From contig JABWAT010000023.1 in the NCBI GenBank assembly GCA_013360915.1, positions 1-36,252 on the forward strand: 36,252 nucleotides of DNA, given 5' to 3'. This document shows, piece by piece, positions 27,614-35,100 of this stretch. Under the pieces are notes generated by a model. It was not told the DNA's origin. It searched no databases and worked only from the letters and a program-made list of their open reading frames with translations. The first letter of the stretch is position 1. Every line of letters starts with the position of its first letter. The position numbers and the translations under genes were made by a program. The DNA comes from Bacteroidota bacterium. GTDB taxonomy: Bacteria > Bacteroidota > JABWAT01.

Positions 27614-28333
27614 ATGATTATTAAAAGCCGGGCATTGGTTATCCGTACGGTGGATTACTCCGAGTCGTCACGGATTGCCACACTGCTGACCGAGCAGTCG
27701 GGAAAACTGGCGGTGATGGCCAAGGGCGCAAGAAACCCGAAATCGGCTTACGGGCATCTGATCCAGCCCATGAATGAACTGGAAGTGGTGCTGTACTTCA
27801 AACCTGGTCGTGATGTGCAGACTCTCAGTCAGGCCGGATTGATAACAGCCAGAAGGCAGCTGATGGCCGACTATGACCGCATGATGGACGGATTCCGGGT
27901 GCTGGAGTGGGTCAACCGGTTTCCGGTGACAGCCGAGGATGCTTCTGTGATGTATCAGCTGGTCAGCCGGGTTCTCGATCTGCTCGATGCCGGTGCCACC
28001 CCCAATCCGCTCTGGATGGCAAAATTTCTGGTGCGTCTGGGTCAGATTGGCGGCTATGAGCCCAATGTATATGAATGTACCTCATGCGGAAAGCGCCTGT
28101 CTGAATTCAGAACCGACCAGACCGGACGGTTCCGTTTATCGGGTGGTGATGTCTGGTGTCCCGACTGTCAGGGGAACCATGATTCAGGATTCAGCGTCAG
28201 TATGGCAACAGTGGCACAGATGGCAGCCTGGCTGTACCCGGGCAGTGTGCCTGCAGCCACGGGGGGAGTGACCATCCGGGATGAGCTGGAGCATCTGATG
28301 GAAAAGCACCTGATGTATCATTTGGATTTATAA
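27614..28333 (+). CDS. recO: DNA repair protein RecO
   Basis: RecO anneals single-stranded DNA and helps load RecA on SSB-coated DNA in the RecFOR pathway. The 239-residue protein has the N-terminal OB fold with IIKSRALVIRTVDYSESSRI and AVMAKGARNPKSAYGHLIQP, both typical, then a helical domain. A zinc-binding module follows with CTSCGKRL and the WCPDC pair at about residues 156-190. The length is normal. It is followed after 11 bases by the HtrA-type protease and probably shares its transcript. Upstream is a 64-bp divergent gap shared with the BrkB-family gene. Confidence 0.93.
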   Translation: MIIKSRALVIRTVDYSESSRIATLLTEQSGKLAVMAKGARNPKSAYGHLIQPMNELEVVLYFKPGRDVQTLSQAGLITARRQLMADYDRMMDGFRVLEWVNRFPVTAEDASVMYQLVSRVLDLLDAGATPNPLWMAKFLVRLGQIGGYEPNVYECTSCGKRLSEFRTDQTGRFRLSGGDVWCPDCQGNHDSGFSVSMATVAQMAAWLYPGSVPAATGGVTIRDELEHLMEKHLMYHLDL

Positions 28334-28344
28334 CGGAGATAACA

Positions 28345-29880
28345 ATGAAAATCAATTGGAACAATGTGGGTCTGGTCGGACTGGGGATGGTCATCAGTGC
28401 CGTCCTTTTTATGCGGATGGATTGGATTCCTGTATCCTCTGCAACGGGTGGTGATAAAGAAATTGTACTTGGAAAGAAACAGGCCGATCCGGGTCAGTAC
28501 GAGGCATTTCCCGATCCCAGTCCGCGGATCAGGGCCATTTCCCGCGATCTGTTGCCAACCGTGGTGACAGTGCAGGTGACCGGTAGTTCGCGCAGACAGG
28601 ACTATCAGTTTCACAACGATGACTTCTTCCGCCGGTTTTTCCCCGATTTCCCCAATCGTGAACCCGACGGAGACAGCCGGACACCCCGGTTTTACGGATC
28701 GGGCAGCGGCGTGATTGTTACAGAAGATGGTTACATACTCACCAATAACCATGTGGTGGAAGATGCCACCGAAGACGGAATCAAAGTGGTTCTTTATGAC
28801 AAACGGGAATTTAAAGGCCGTCTGATCGGCCGTGACCCGCAAACCGATCTGGCAGTGGTCAAGATTGACGGAACGGGATTGCCTGTGGCGCCCCTGGGCA
28901 ACTCTGAAAAGGTGGAAGTCGGTGATTTCGTCATTGCCATCGGTACACCACTTTCACAAAACCTGAGCTCGACGGTAACAATGGGAATTGTATCTGCCAT
29001 CGGCAGAAGCATCGGGATTATTGGGGACCGGTACGGAGTTGAAAACTTTATTCAGACCGATGCCGCCATCAATCCAGGCAACTCGGGCGGACCGCTGATC
29101 GGCATGAGCGGATCTGTCATTGGAATCAATTCGGCCATTGCTTCGAGTACCGGCGGGTACCAGGGCTATGGTTTTTCAATCCCGATCAATCTGGCCCGCA
29201 AGGTAGCCACCGATCTGATCAGGGATGGAAAGGTTCTGCGCGGGTTTGTGGGAATCAGCATGCGCGAAGTGGATGGCACTCTGGCCAAAGCGCTGAATCT
29301 GAAACCTGGCATGGGCGTGCTGGTTCAGGATCTTGTTTCGGGCGGCCCTGCGGAAAAGGCCGGAATCAAACAGGGTGATGTGATTCTCTCTGTGGATGGA
29401 ACCGAGGTGTCATCCGGAGGCATGGTTCAGGCCCTCATTGCCTCGAAACGGCCGGGAGATAAGGTTAAAATGACCATCTGGCGAGAGAATAAGGAAAAAG
29501 ATTTCAGTGTTGAACTGGTTGAACGGGCCAGCCTGGAAACGGTGGCGTCTGGTAAACCGGAAGGACCTGCAACCGAGTCGGAAGCTGCTGTGGCCAAGGC
29601 CACTGTTCCGAAACTGGGGATCGAAGTGCGTCCTCTGACCCGTCAGGAACAGAAAAAGTATCAGACCGAAACCGGTTTATTTATCAGCCGGCTGACGACC
29701 GAATCCGGCTTCAGCCAGTTGGCGGTGGGTCAGGTCATTGTGGAAGTGGACCGGAAGGAAGTCCGTACGGTGGATGAAATGACCAAAATTCTGAATGGAA
29801 AGTCATCGGGTGATGCTGTTCTGCTGAAGATCAAGACACCGGATGGACAGCCACAGTACATGGGCGCGAACGTGTTGTAA
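28345..29880 (+). CDS. HtrA/DegP-type periplasmic serine protease
   Basis: The 511-residue protein has an N-terminal hydrophobic segment (VGLVGLGMVISAVLFM) that acts as signal or anchor, a trypsin-like domain, and two PDZ domains (about residues 300-390 and 415-505). The catalytic triad is His136 (TNNHVV), Asp168 (QTDLAVVKID) and Ser247 (PGNSGGPL). DegP-type enzymes degrade and refold damaged envelope proteins. The start has GGAG 9 bases upstream. The second PDZ is short but ends in a normal hydrophobic strand. The gene is the last of the conserved chromosomal part; the integron begins after its terminator. It could be named degP or degQ; the sequence alone does not separate them. Confidence 0.94.
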   Translation: MKINWNNVGLVGLGMVISAVLFMRMDWIPVSSATGGDKEIVLGKKQADPGQYEAFPDPSPRIRAISRDLLPTVVTVQVTGSSRRQDYQFHNDDFFRRFFPDFPNREPDGDSRTPRFYGSGSGVIVTEDGYILTNNHVVEDATEDGIKVVLYDKREFKGRLIGRDPQTDLAVVKIDGTGLPVAPLGNSEKVEVGDFVIAIGTPLSQNLSSTVTMGIVSAIGRSIGIIGDRYGVENFIQTDAAINPGNSGGPLIGMSGSVIGINSAIASSTGGYQGYGFSIPINLARKVATDLIRDGKVLRGFVGISMREVDGTLAKALNLKPGMGVLVQDLVSGGPAEKAGIKQGDVILSVDGTEVSSGGMVQALIASKRPGDKVKMTIWRENKEKDFSVELVERASLETVASGKPEGPATESEAAVAKATVPKLGIEVRPLTRQEQKKYQTETGLFISRLTTESGFSQLAVGQVIVEVDRKEVRTVDEMTKILNGKSSGDAVLLKIKTPDGQPQYMGANVL

Positions 29881-29948
29881 AAGCAATCCGGTCTGGCGGG
29901 AATCGGAAAAACGCTGAATCCGGACCCGCTGAACACAGTGGTTCTTTA

Positions 29949-29962
29949 AAACCGGCCGGTTT
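29949..29962. repeat. 14-bp perfect palindrome
   Basis: AAACCGGCCGGTTT is a perfect palindrome in the gap between the protease gene and the terminator. It may be an extra hairpin of the transcript end or a protein-binding site; nothing further can be said. Confidence 0.5.
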
Positions 29963-29974
29963 GCAATTCTTTTA

Positions 29975-30016
29975 AAAAGGGTGGTCTCCTTGTTCGGGGG
30001 CCACCCTTTTTTATTT
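29975..30016. terminator. Bidirectional intrinsic terminator between the protease gene and intI
   Basis: AAAAGGGTGG (29975-29984) pairs perfectly with CCACCCTTTT (30001-30010), and the plus strand continues TTATTT. The A-rich left arm gives a T tract on the minus strand as well, so it can end both the convergent htrA-type and intI transcripts. Confidence 0.88.
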
Positions 30017-30044
30017 GATCCACCCTTTTCTTACAGCAAGCTCC

Positions 30045-31001
30045 TCACCAATCGAGCGGACTTTTGACGAGGCGGTTTGAAGCCTGAATCACATGCGTGT
30101 AAATCATGGTGGTTCGTACATCGACATGTCCCATCAGTTCCTGGACTGTTCGGATATCGTAGCCCATTTCGAGCAGATGGGTGGCGTAGGAATGCCGGGA
30201 GGTATGGGAGGAAGCCCGTTTGGTTATGCCGGATTGCCGGATGGCATCGGCGAGGCGTCTCTGAAACGTCGAGGCAAGCAGGTGATGACGGTAGGTTTTC
30301 CCGGAAACCGGATCTTCACTGACTCTGGACATGGGGAATAAAAATTGCCATTTGAAGTCACGGTTTCCCGATTGATACTTCCGGGCATAGGCCTCGGGGA
30401 GCCAGACGGCACCCAATCCCAGTTGCAAATCGGCCTGGTGCATGAGCCGGACTCGTTCGATTTGTTCACGAAGCGGTGCTTGCAGTGAGTCGGGAAGCGG
30501 AACGCGCCGGTCCTTTGATCCCTTGGCATTAAAGACAATGATGCTTCGATTGTCGAAATCGAGGTGCATGATTCTGAGTTGGAGTGCTTCGAGCAGGCGC
30601 AGTCCGCACCCATACAGTAACCGGGTAATAAGAGAGTCATCTCCATCGAGGAATGCGATAATGCGTTTCACTTCTTCGCGAGAGAGGACAGTTGGGGCCC
30701 GGGGAGGTTTTTTGACGAAATGAATTCCATCGATCGGGCCGATCTCTCGTTTGATGACATGCCGGTAGAGGAAGATGAGGGCAGCCAGTGCCTGGTTTTG
30801 GGTGGAGGCGGCGACCTGTTGTTGGTCGGCAAGCCAGTTCAGGTATGTGCGTATTTCGCTTGCCCCCATCTGGTCGGGGTGTTGATTCTTATGGAACCGG
30901 ATGAAATGGAGGATCCATTTCAGATAGGCCTGCTCGGTCCTGAGAGAGAGGTGCTGGACTCTGATGGTTTGCCGGACGGAGAGCAGAAAGGGAGATTTCA
31001 C
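30045..31001 (-). CDS. intI: Integron integrase (IntI-type tyrosine recombinase)
   Basis: The 318-residue enzyme inserts and excises cassettes by attI x attC and attC x attC recombination. It has an N-terminal SAM-like core-binding domain (LRTEQAYLKWILHFIRFH) and the catalytic domain with Arg135 (GCGLRLLEAL), Lys160/163 (AKGSKDRR), His266 and Arg269 (HTSRHSYATHLLE), His292 (GHVDVRTT) and nucleophile Tyr301 (MIYTHV). The IntI-specific insertion that separates integron integrases from XerC/D is present at about 200-222 (WLPEAYARKYQSGNRDFKW). Translation starts at GTG 31001 with a perfect AAGGAGG 7 bases upstream. The motif reads HTSRH where most relatives have HTLRH. The gene is full length, so the integron may be active. 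Confidence 0.96.
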   Translation of the reverse strand: MKSPFLLSVRQTIRVQHLSLRTEQAYLKWILHFIRFHKNQHPDQMGASEIRTYLNWLADQQQVAASTQNQALAALIFLYRHVIKREIGPIDGIHFVKKPPRAPTVLSREEVKRIIAFLDGDDSLITRLLYGCGLRLLEALQLRIMHLDFDNRSIIVFNAKGSKDRRVPLPDSLQAPLREQIERVRLMHQADLQLGLGAVWLPEAYARKYQSGNRDFKWQFLFPMSRVSEDPVSGKTYRHHLLASTFQRRLADAIRQSGITKRASSHTSRHSYATHLLEMGYDIRTVQELMGHVDVRTTMIYTHVIQASNRLVKSPLDW

Positions 31002-31037
31002 GGGATCGCCTCCTTGATACTGCCAATATATGCAGTT

Positions 31038-31066
31038 AAGATTGCGAAATAAGAAGGCATTGTCAA
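31038..31066 (-). promoter_or_regulatory. Candidate intI promoter
   Basis: On the minus strand a perfect TTGACA lies at 31061-31066, and 17 bp further a weak -10 (AATCTT) at 31038-31043, about 37 bases before the intI start. No clear LexA box of the E. coli type (CTGT-N8-ACAG) overlaps it. Confidence 0.4.
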
Positions 31067-31128
31067 GTACTTATAACAGTGGATTGAATGATAAGTACCA
31101 GGGAATTAACCTTATTCTAATGTATATA

Positions 31129-31137
31129 TGTTATAAT
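31129..31137 (+). promoter_or_regulatory. Candidate cassette promoter (Pc) with extended -10
   Basis: TGTTATAAT is a perfect extended -10 element on the plus strand, between intI and the attI core, with no good -35 box. Transcription from about 31144 would cross the attI core and enter cassette 1. The region is AT-rich, so chance occurrence is possible. Confidence 0.45.
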
Positions 31138-31183
31138 TCTCTTATCTTGCAATACGCCCCAATCTCGGGGGTCTAATTAGATA

Positions 31184-31190
31184 GTTAGGC
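31184..31190 (+). other. attI crossover core
   Basis: GTTAGGC at 31184-31190 matches the GTTRRRY core; crossover is expected between G31184 and T31185. It is exactly complementary to the R'' box GCCTAAC of the first attC (31721-31727), showing that TTAGGC is the leading end of cassette 1. The full attI lies upstream in 31070-31184, where further IntI-binding repeats cannot be defined by eye. Confidence 0.85.
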
Positions 31191-31230
31191 CATTTTGCAT
31201 CAGACATTAAGAATTTTCGGAGAGTAAATT

Positions 31231-31719
31231 ATGAAAGCGTTTTTAATAGTATTATTTGCATTGAGTATTTCCTTTTGCAGCGATGACAATGATGAATCAA
31301 ATGGTACCAATAATTTTACTGGTATTACCTACACTAATGAAATCGGTGAAATGGTTGGAAATATTGATAGCACTGACTGGAAACTATTTGTTGTTCATCG
31401 ACCAGGTATATCTGTACCTCCAAATGCACCAAATATTTCACAACCACATCCTGCTTACCCAAATCCAACAACGTCTGTAGTCTCATGTCCTATTGACATT
31501 GGTGAAAATTCGATACTAACAATGGTCGTCAAAAACAACCAGGGTAAAATCCTTCAGAATTTATATAACCATCAACAGTTTGGGGTCGGATTCTATGATG
31601 TTCAAGTCGATTTAGTCTCTTATGAGAATGGGGTCTACCGTATTGAATATGAACTTGTCGTGGGTTCTAAAGTTTATAAAAGTTTCGGTGATGTTGAGGT
31701 AAGAAAAATGGAAAAGTAG
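31231..31719 (+). CDS. Cassette 1: small lipoprotein with FlgD/sorting-domain-like fold
   Basis: The 162-residue product begins MKAFLIVLFALSISFCSDDN, a lipoprotein signal with Cys at about residue 16. After a short linker it contains HPAYPNPTTSVVSCPI and then strands ending GFYDVQVDLVSYENGVYRIEYEL. That order, YPNP then alternating strands then GxY, resembles the FlgD-like/type IX sorting fold common at C-termini of secreted Bacteroidota-type proteins. Here the fold makes up most of a lipidated protein and lacks the usual basic last strand. GGAG lies 9 bases before ATG 31231. The stop lies one base before the attC R'' box, so the cassette is compact. Function unknown; a surface or periplasmic role is inferred. 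Confidence 0.8.
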   Translation: MKAFLIVLFALSISFCSDDNDESNGTNNFTGITYTNEIGEMVGNIDSTDWKLFVVHRPGISVPPNAPNISQPHPAYPNPTTSVVSCPIDIGENSILTMVVKNNQGKILQNLYNHQQFGVGFYDVQVDLVSYENGVYRIEYELVVGSKVYKSFGDVEVRKMEK

Positions 31720-31720
31720 G

Positions 31721-31875
31721 GCCTAACTATCGTTTCATGGCGACAACGCCTTGCTGATGTTTCAGCAAGCCTGTTGTCATTGCAGCCTGATGGCTGGCAG
31801 GTGGTTCGGTTTGGAAGAGCATTGGTTTCAAGGTAGAGTATAGAGAGGCGTTGCGCCTTAAACTTGTTGTTAGGT
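31721..31875 (+). repeat. attC site 1 (155-bp family)
   Basis: R'' GCCTAAC (31721-31727) pairs with R' GTTAGGT (31869-31875). L'' GGCGACAACGCC pairs with L' GGCGTTGCGCC, leaving one unpaired A in L''. Between them lies a long terminal structure with the inner hairpin TTGCTGA/TCAGCAA. Crossover is expected between G31869 and T31870. Confidence 0.93.
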
Positions 31876-31899
31876 ACATTAATTGAAAGGAATCTCTAG

Positions 31900-32679
31900 T
31901 TGAAAACAATAGTCATCTTATTTTTATCAATATTTACGCTTATTGGTTGTTCAGATGAAAATAACCAGGAGGAAATAACTAATGACAACTTGTTAAAGAA
32001 TCGTCTAGTTGAGTTGTTGGGCACCGGTAAATCACCTACTATAGAATACAGATCAAATAATACATATAAACAAACATTTTTTCATTCTGAAAGTAATGAT
32101 TCCAATAGTAACAAATTATGGATGATTGTTGAAGGTAAGTATTCAATAAATAATGCAGAATTAAAAATTGAGAATGGTACCGTTGTTTATATCGATTCCC
32201 TTGTTTCATATTTTGGTTGGCAAATCATTTTTACCCATGAAATAGAATTAAAATTAAGTGGTAATCAGTTATTAATGACACCTGTTAAAGTATTCACATC
32301 TGAAACAGGATCAAAAACTGAATTGTGGGGGCGATGGTCGCATACAAGCTGGACAATTAGTTATCGCAATCAAATAATTATCTATGAAGGAAGACAGACG
32401 GAAACATATACATTCAATAAAGATTCCTCCCAAATATATTTTTCCTTTGACTATTCAGAAAAAAATATCTTTGATCCATATTCTGGAAAAAGTGATTTCA
32501 TATATAATCCTCCATTACTTTCAATTGATGCCACAACTGAGAATATTCAAAACGTAACTTTCAAAAATGGGAAAATGTATTGGTATTACGATCTCAAGCC
32601 GAATATACTAGGTAAAGATTATCAATTAAATAATTCAGAAGTTTTACAACCATTTTCTTTAAAAACGTGGGAGAACTAA
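31900..32679 (+). CDS. Cassette 2: lipoprotein of unknown family
   Basis: The 259-residue protein starts at TTG 31900, 30 bases into the cassette, with AAAGGA upstream. It begins MKTIVILFLSIFTLIGCSDEN, a textbook lipoprotein signal with lipobox LIGC. The mature part is rich in Asn, Ser and aromatic residues, with alternating strands such as YSINNAELKIENGTVVYIDS and TYTFNKDSSQIYFSFDYS. It resembles lipocalin-like or META-like small beta-barrel lipoproteins in general character, but I cannot assign a family. Codon use is much more AT-rich than in the chromosomal genes. Periplasmic or outer-membrane location is inferred from the signal. Confidence 0.78.
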   Translation: MKTIVILFLSIFTLIGCSDENNQEEITNDNLLKNRLVELLGTGKSPTIEYRSNNTYKQTFFHSESNDSNSNKLWMIVEGKYSINNAELKIENGTVVYIDSLVSYFGWQIIFTHEIELKLSGNQLLMTPVKVFTSETGSKTELWGRWSHTSWTISYRNQIIIYEGRQTETYTFNKDSSQIYFSFDYSEKNIFDPYSGKSDFIYNPPLLSIDATTENIQNVTFKNGKMYWYYDLKPNILGKDYQLNNSEVLQPFSLKTWEN

Positions 32680-32701
32680 TATTATTCTAAACATATAATA
32701 T

Positions 32702-32856
32702 ACCTAACTATCGTTTCATGGCGACAACGCCTTGCTGAGGTTTCAACAAGCCTGTTTTCGTTGCAGCCTAATGGCTGGTCGGTGGTTCAGTTTGGAAGAG
32801 CATTGGTTTCAAGGTAGAGTATCGAGCGGCGTTGCGCCATAAACTTGTTGTTATAT
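32702..32856 (+). repeat. attC site 2 (155-bp family)
   Basis: R'' ACCTAAC (32702-32708) pairs with the first bases TTAGGT of its own cassette. R' is GTTATAT (32850-32856), contributed by cassette 3. L'' GGCGACAACGCC and L' GGCGTTGCGCC are identical to those of attC 1. Small differences lie in the terminal structure, for example TTTCAACAAG for TTTCAGCAAG. Confidence 0.93.
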
Positions 32857-32876
32857 TTTATTGGTGATGGAATATT

Positions 32877-33407
32877 ATGAGGTTCCTGGTAATTGTTTCT
32901 GCTCTGTTTCTAACTCTTTCTTGCAGTGATTCTGAAGTGGATGTTGAATACCCAAATGGTATTACAAAACCTGAATCAGTTTCAAAGAGCGGTGGGTGTG
33001 GAAATTTGGAGGTCTATCAATATATAAATGAAACATCTGCAATCGTAGTAAATATAAACGCTAACTCCGTGCAATTAACTAAAAAACTCACCGAATTTAA
33101 CTTGACAGGTGGCGATGAAAATATTTCCATTAGCTATCTTATAGCTGGAAATAGTACTGACAGCATTTATTTTAATTTTTGCAATGATATAGCCTACCCA
33201 AATATGGGTAAAAATAAAGTGTATAAGGCTCATGCAGGGAACGTATTCGTAACCGCTTCAAAGGACTTGAAAAAAGGAGAAGTCACAATGTACAAGGTTA
33301 CAATTCGTATCACTGATGTTTACCTTAAAAATATGGAAACTAATGAAAGTATATTTTTTTCAGAAATAATTTATTGGGATGTATTTGTCGGATGGTTTCC
33401 TGGTTAA
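32877..33407 (+). CDS. Cassette 3: lipoprotein of unknown family
   Basis: The 176-residue protein begins MRFLVIVSALFLTLSCSDSE, with a lipobox LSC at about residue 16. The mature part has several cysteines (KSGGCGNLEVY, YFNFCNDIAY) and strand-rich segments (VTMYKVTIRITDVYLKN). I do not recognise the family. It starts 26 bases into the cassette without a strong ribosome site, which is common for cassette genes. The signal peptide and cysteines point to an envelope protein. It shares no evident similarity with the lipoproteins of cassettes 1 and 2 beyond the signal. Confidence 0.77.
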   Translation: MRFLVIVSALFLTLSCSDSEVDVEYPNGITKPESVSKSGGCGNLEVYQYINETSAIVVNINANSVQLTKKLTEFNLTGGDENISISYLIAGNSTDSIYFNFCNDIAYPNMGKNKVYKAHAGNVFVTASKDLKKGEVTMYKVTIRITDVYLKNMETNESIFFSEIIYWDVFVGWFPG

Positions 33408-33457
33408 TAATCGAAGGTTGATTTTGATTATTCCTTTTTGAATGAAGAGTCAATAAA

Positions 33458-33612
33458 ATATAACTATCGTTTCATGGCGACAACGCCTTGCTGAGGTTTC
33501 AGCAAGCCTGTTGTCGTTGCAGCCTAACGGCTGGCAGGTGGTTCGGTTTGGAAGAGCTTTGGTTTCAAGGTAGAGTATAGAGAGGCGTTGCGCCATAAAC
33601 TTGTTGTTATAT
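33458..33612 (+). repeat. attC site 3 (155-bp family)
   Basis: R'' ATATAAC (33458-33464) matches the first bases TTATAT of its cassette. R' is GTTATAT (33606-33612). The L boxes and the unpaired A are as in attC 1 and 2. The body is nearly identical to attC 1. Confidence 0.93.
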
Positions 33613-33700
33613 TTATAGAACGAATACACGGAAAAAAAATAAAATTAAACTTATATGAAAGATTTATTTATATAATTTTCGAATAAAATAGAAGTAAATC

Positions 33701-34039
33701 ATGGAAAAGAAAAAACTATACTTTTTATATGACACAATTATAAGTTATGAAGAAGGTCATAAAAGTGGTGGGGCTAGAGGGATTAAAATATTACAAGATA
33801 AAGTTACTTTTATAGCCTTTGATGATTATGATAATGCTTTACAATTCAAGGAAAAAATAAAATTTGATGGGATTATTATTGAGGCAGAAAAATATGGAAC
33901 ACTTGAGTATCCAGTTTTATACGTAAAAGATAAAACATATATTTTACTTTTTAATAAAGAATCGCTTGAACTATATGAAAAAAAAGAATTTGATAAATTA
34001 AAGGATTATGTATTTGAATATAAGAGTACTAATCCATAA
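33701..34039 (+). CDS. Cassette 4: hypothetical protein, 112 residues
   Basis: This small, charged protein (Lys/Glu/Tyr-rich) begins MEKKKLYFLYDTIISYEEGH and has no signal peptide or membrane segment, so it is probably cytoplasmic. It alternates short strands and helices (KVTFIAFDDYDNALQFKEKI, then YPVLYVKDKTYILLFNKESL). I do not recognise the family. Unlike the other cassettes it has a 94-base leader, which contains a TATAAT at 33671-33676 and could carry its own promoter, although the AT-rich leader makes chance likely. The stop lies one base before the attC R'' box. Confidence 0.65.
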   Translation: MEKKKLYFLYDTIISYEEGHKSGGARGIKILQDKVTFIAFDDYDNALQFKEKIKFDGIIIEAEKYGTLEYPVLYVKDKTYILLFNKESLELYEKKEFDKLKDYVFEYKSTNP

Positions 34040-34040
34040 A

Positions 34041-34162
34041 ATCTAACAATCACTTTCACGCCGACGACTATGCGTAGCGATTGGCGGAGTTAGTTGTGAG
34101 GTTACAAAAGTTCGTTTTCAAACTGTCGTGAGTGAAGTTGCGTCGTAAATTGGTGGTTAGAA
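34041..34162 (+). repeat. attC site 4 (divergent, 122 bp)
   Basis: R'' ATCTAAC (34041-34047) and R' GTTAGAA (34156-34162) bound a shorter and different site. The inner arms CGCCGACGAC and GTTGCGTCG (complement CGACGCAAC) pair with mismatches and again leave an extra A. R'' does not match the start TTATAT of its own cassette (one mismatch in six), unlike attC 1-3. Confidence 0.8.
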
Positions 34163-34171
34163 TTGAATCAA

Positions 34172-34951
34172 ATGGAACCTTTAGAATATAGCAAACAGTT
34201 CAGTTTAGAAACATTCACACTTCTCTTTGCTAAAGTATTATTTATTGAATTACTAGTATTAGCATTATTAATAATTCTATTTATTCTTTTATTTAGAAAA
34301 AGTATATATGTGTTTAGGACAATATTGGAATTTATAGGACTACTATTCCTAATTGATATTATTCATACTGGTATTTCACTTCAAATAGCTAGCAATTATA
34401 AATATCAGTATTGCAATTCACATGAACACAATTATCCGTCTATTTATAAAATAGCAACTATATATGAGGATGTTGGGAGAATTGACACATTCCATACAAA
34501 TTATCTTAATATCTATGGACTGGGACCTAAGGTAGGGGACAAATTGTTGGAGGATATTAATTTTCTTGATTAATTTTGCAACACCTACCAAATTGATGTC
34601 TGTGTAAAAAAGACACCGCTGAGGACACAACAAACATACTATTTTAAGCAAAAATATTATCCTATTCTTATAAGACTTCCGGATAGTGTTCTAGCAGTGG
34701 CCTTGTACAAAAATAAGCGCCTTTTTTTGACTTTTTACACAAAGTATAAGTATTCCAAAGAAGACTATTCTAAATCTATTATTTGGCTAAGAAAGTGGGC
34801 AAAGATAAGAGAAATAGATGATGTTGAATTGATCGTGGATAATCGTTCTCCTGCGCCTGTGGTAAATAATCACATTGATGCAAAATATAATTTAAGAAAC
34901 ACATTACTGGATTTAACGGTAAGCGCAATAGGTCGTCTTGGAGAAAAGTGA
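34172..34951 (+). pseudogene. Cassette 5: two-helix membrane protein interrupted by an in-frame TAA
   Basis: From ATG 34172 (an in-frame TTG at 34163 is also possible) the frame gives 133 residues and stops at TAA 34571-34573. It then continues open in the same frame to TGA 34949-34951. The two parts align end to end with the 258-residue product of cassette 6. Shared stretches are LDIIHTGIS (here IDIIHTGIS), YYLNLYGIGPK (here NYLNIYGLGPK), KTPVRLRQYYY (here KTPLRTQQTYY), SAAPVVN (here SPAPVVN) and the ending RLGEK. A single Lys AAA-to-TAA change explains the break. Two hydrophobic segments lie within the first 75 residues. Function unknown; a 133-residue membrane-only form could still be made. 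Confidence 0.85.
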
Positions 34952-34956
34952 TTCCA

Positions 34957-35100
34957 ATATAACTATCGTTTCACGCGGACGCTGCCATCAGTGCCTTCGG
35001 CAGGTCCGGTCGGGAAGGTAGTTTTGTGCTCAAGGGTTTGGGGTTAGTGGTTTCTGGAAAGTTCGGTCGCAGGCAGCGCCGCTTAAACTAAGCGTTAGAA
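34957..35100 (+). repeat. attC site 5 (144-bp family)
   Basis: R'' ATATAAC (34957-34963) and R' GTTAGAA (35094-35100) flank L'' GCGGACGCTGCC and L' GGCAGCGCCGC, which pair perfectly except for one extra A in L''. The R'' box does not match the first bases TTAGAA of its own cassette, but does match those of cassette 4. Confidence 0.92.

Noticed and set aside
31061-31085. LexA (SOS) box over the intI promoter
   Set aside because: A partial CTGTTATAAGTAC match exists on the minus strand but lacks the second half-site of the known consensus, so SOS control is not supported.
34418-34651. Minus-strand open frame opposite cassette 5
   Set aside because: It lies against the direction of every cassette gene and overlaps a frame with a clear paralogue; most likely a shadow.
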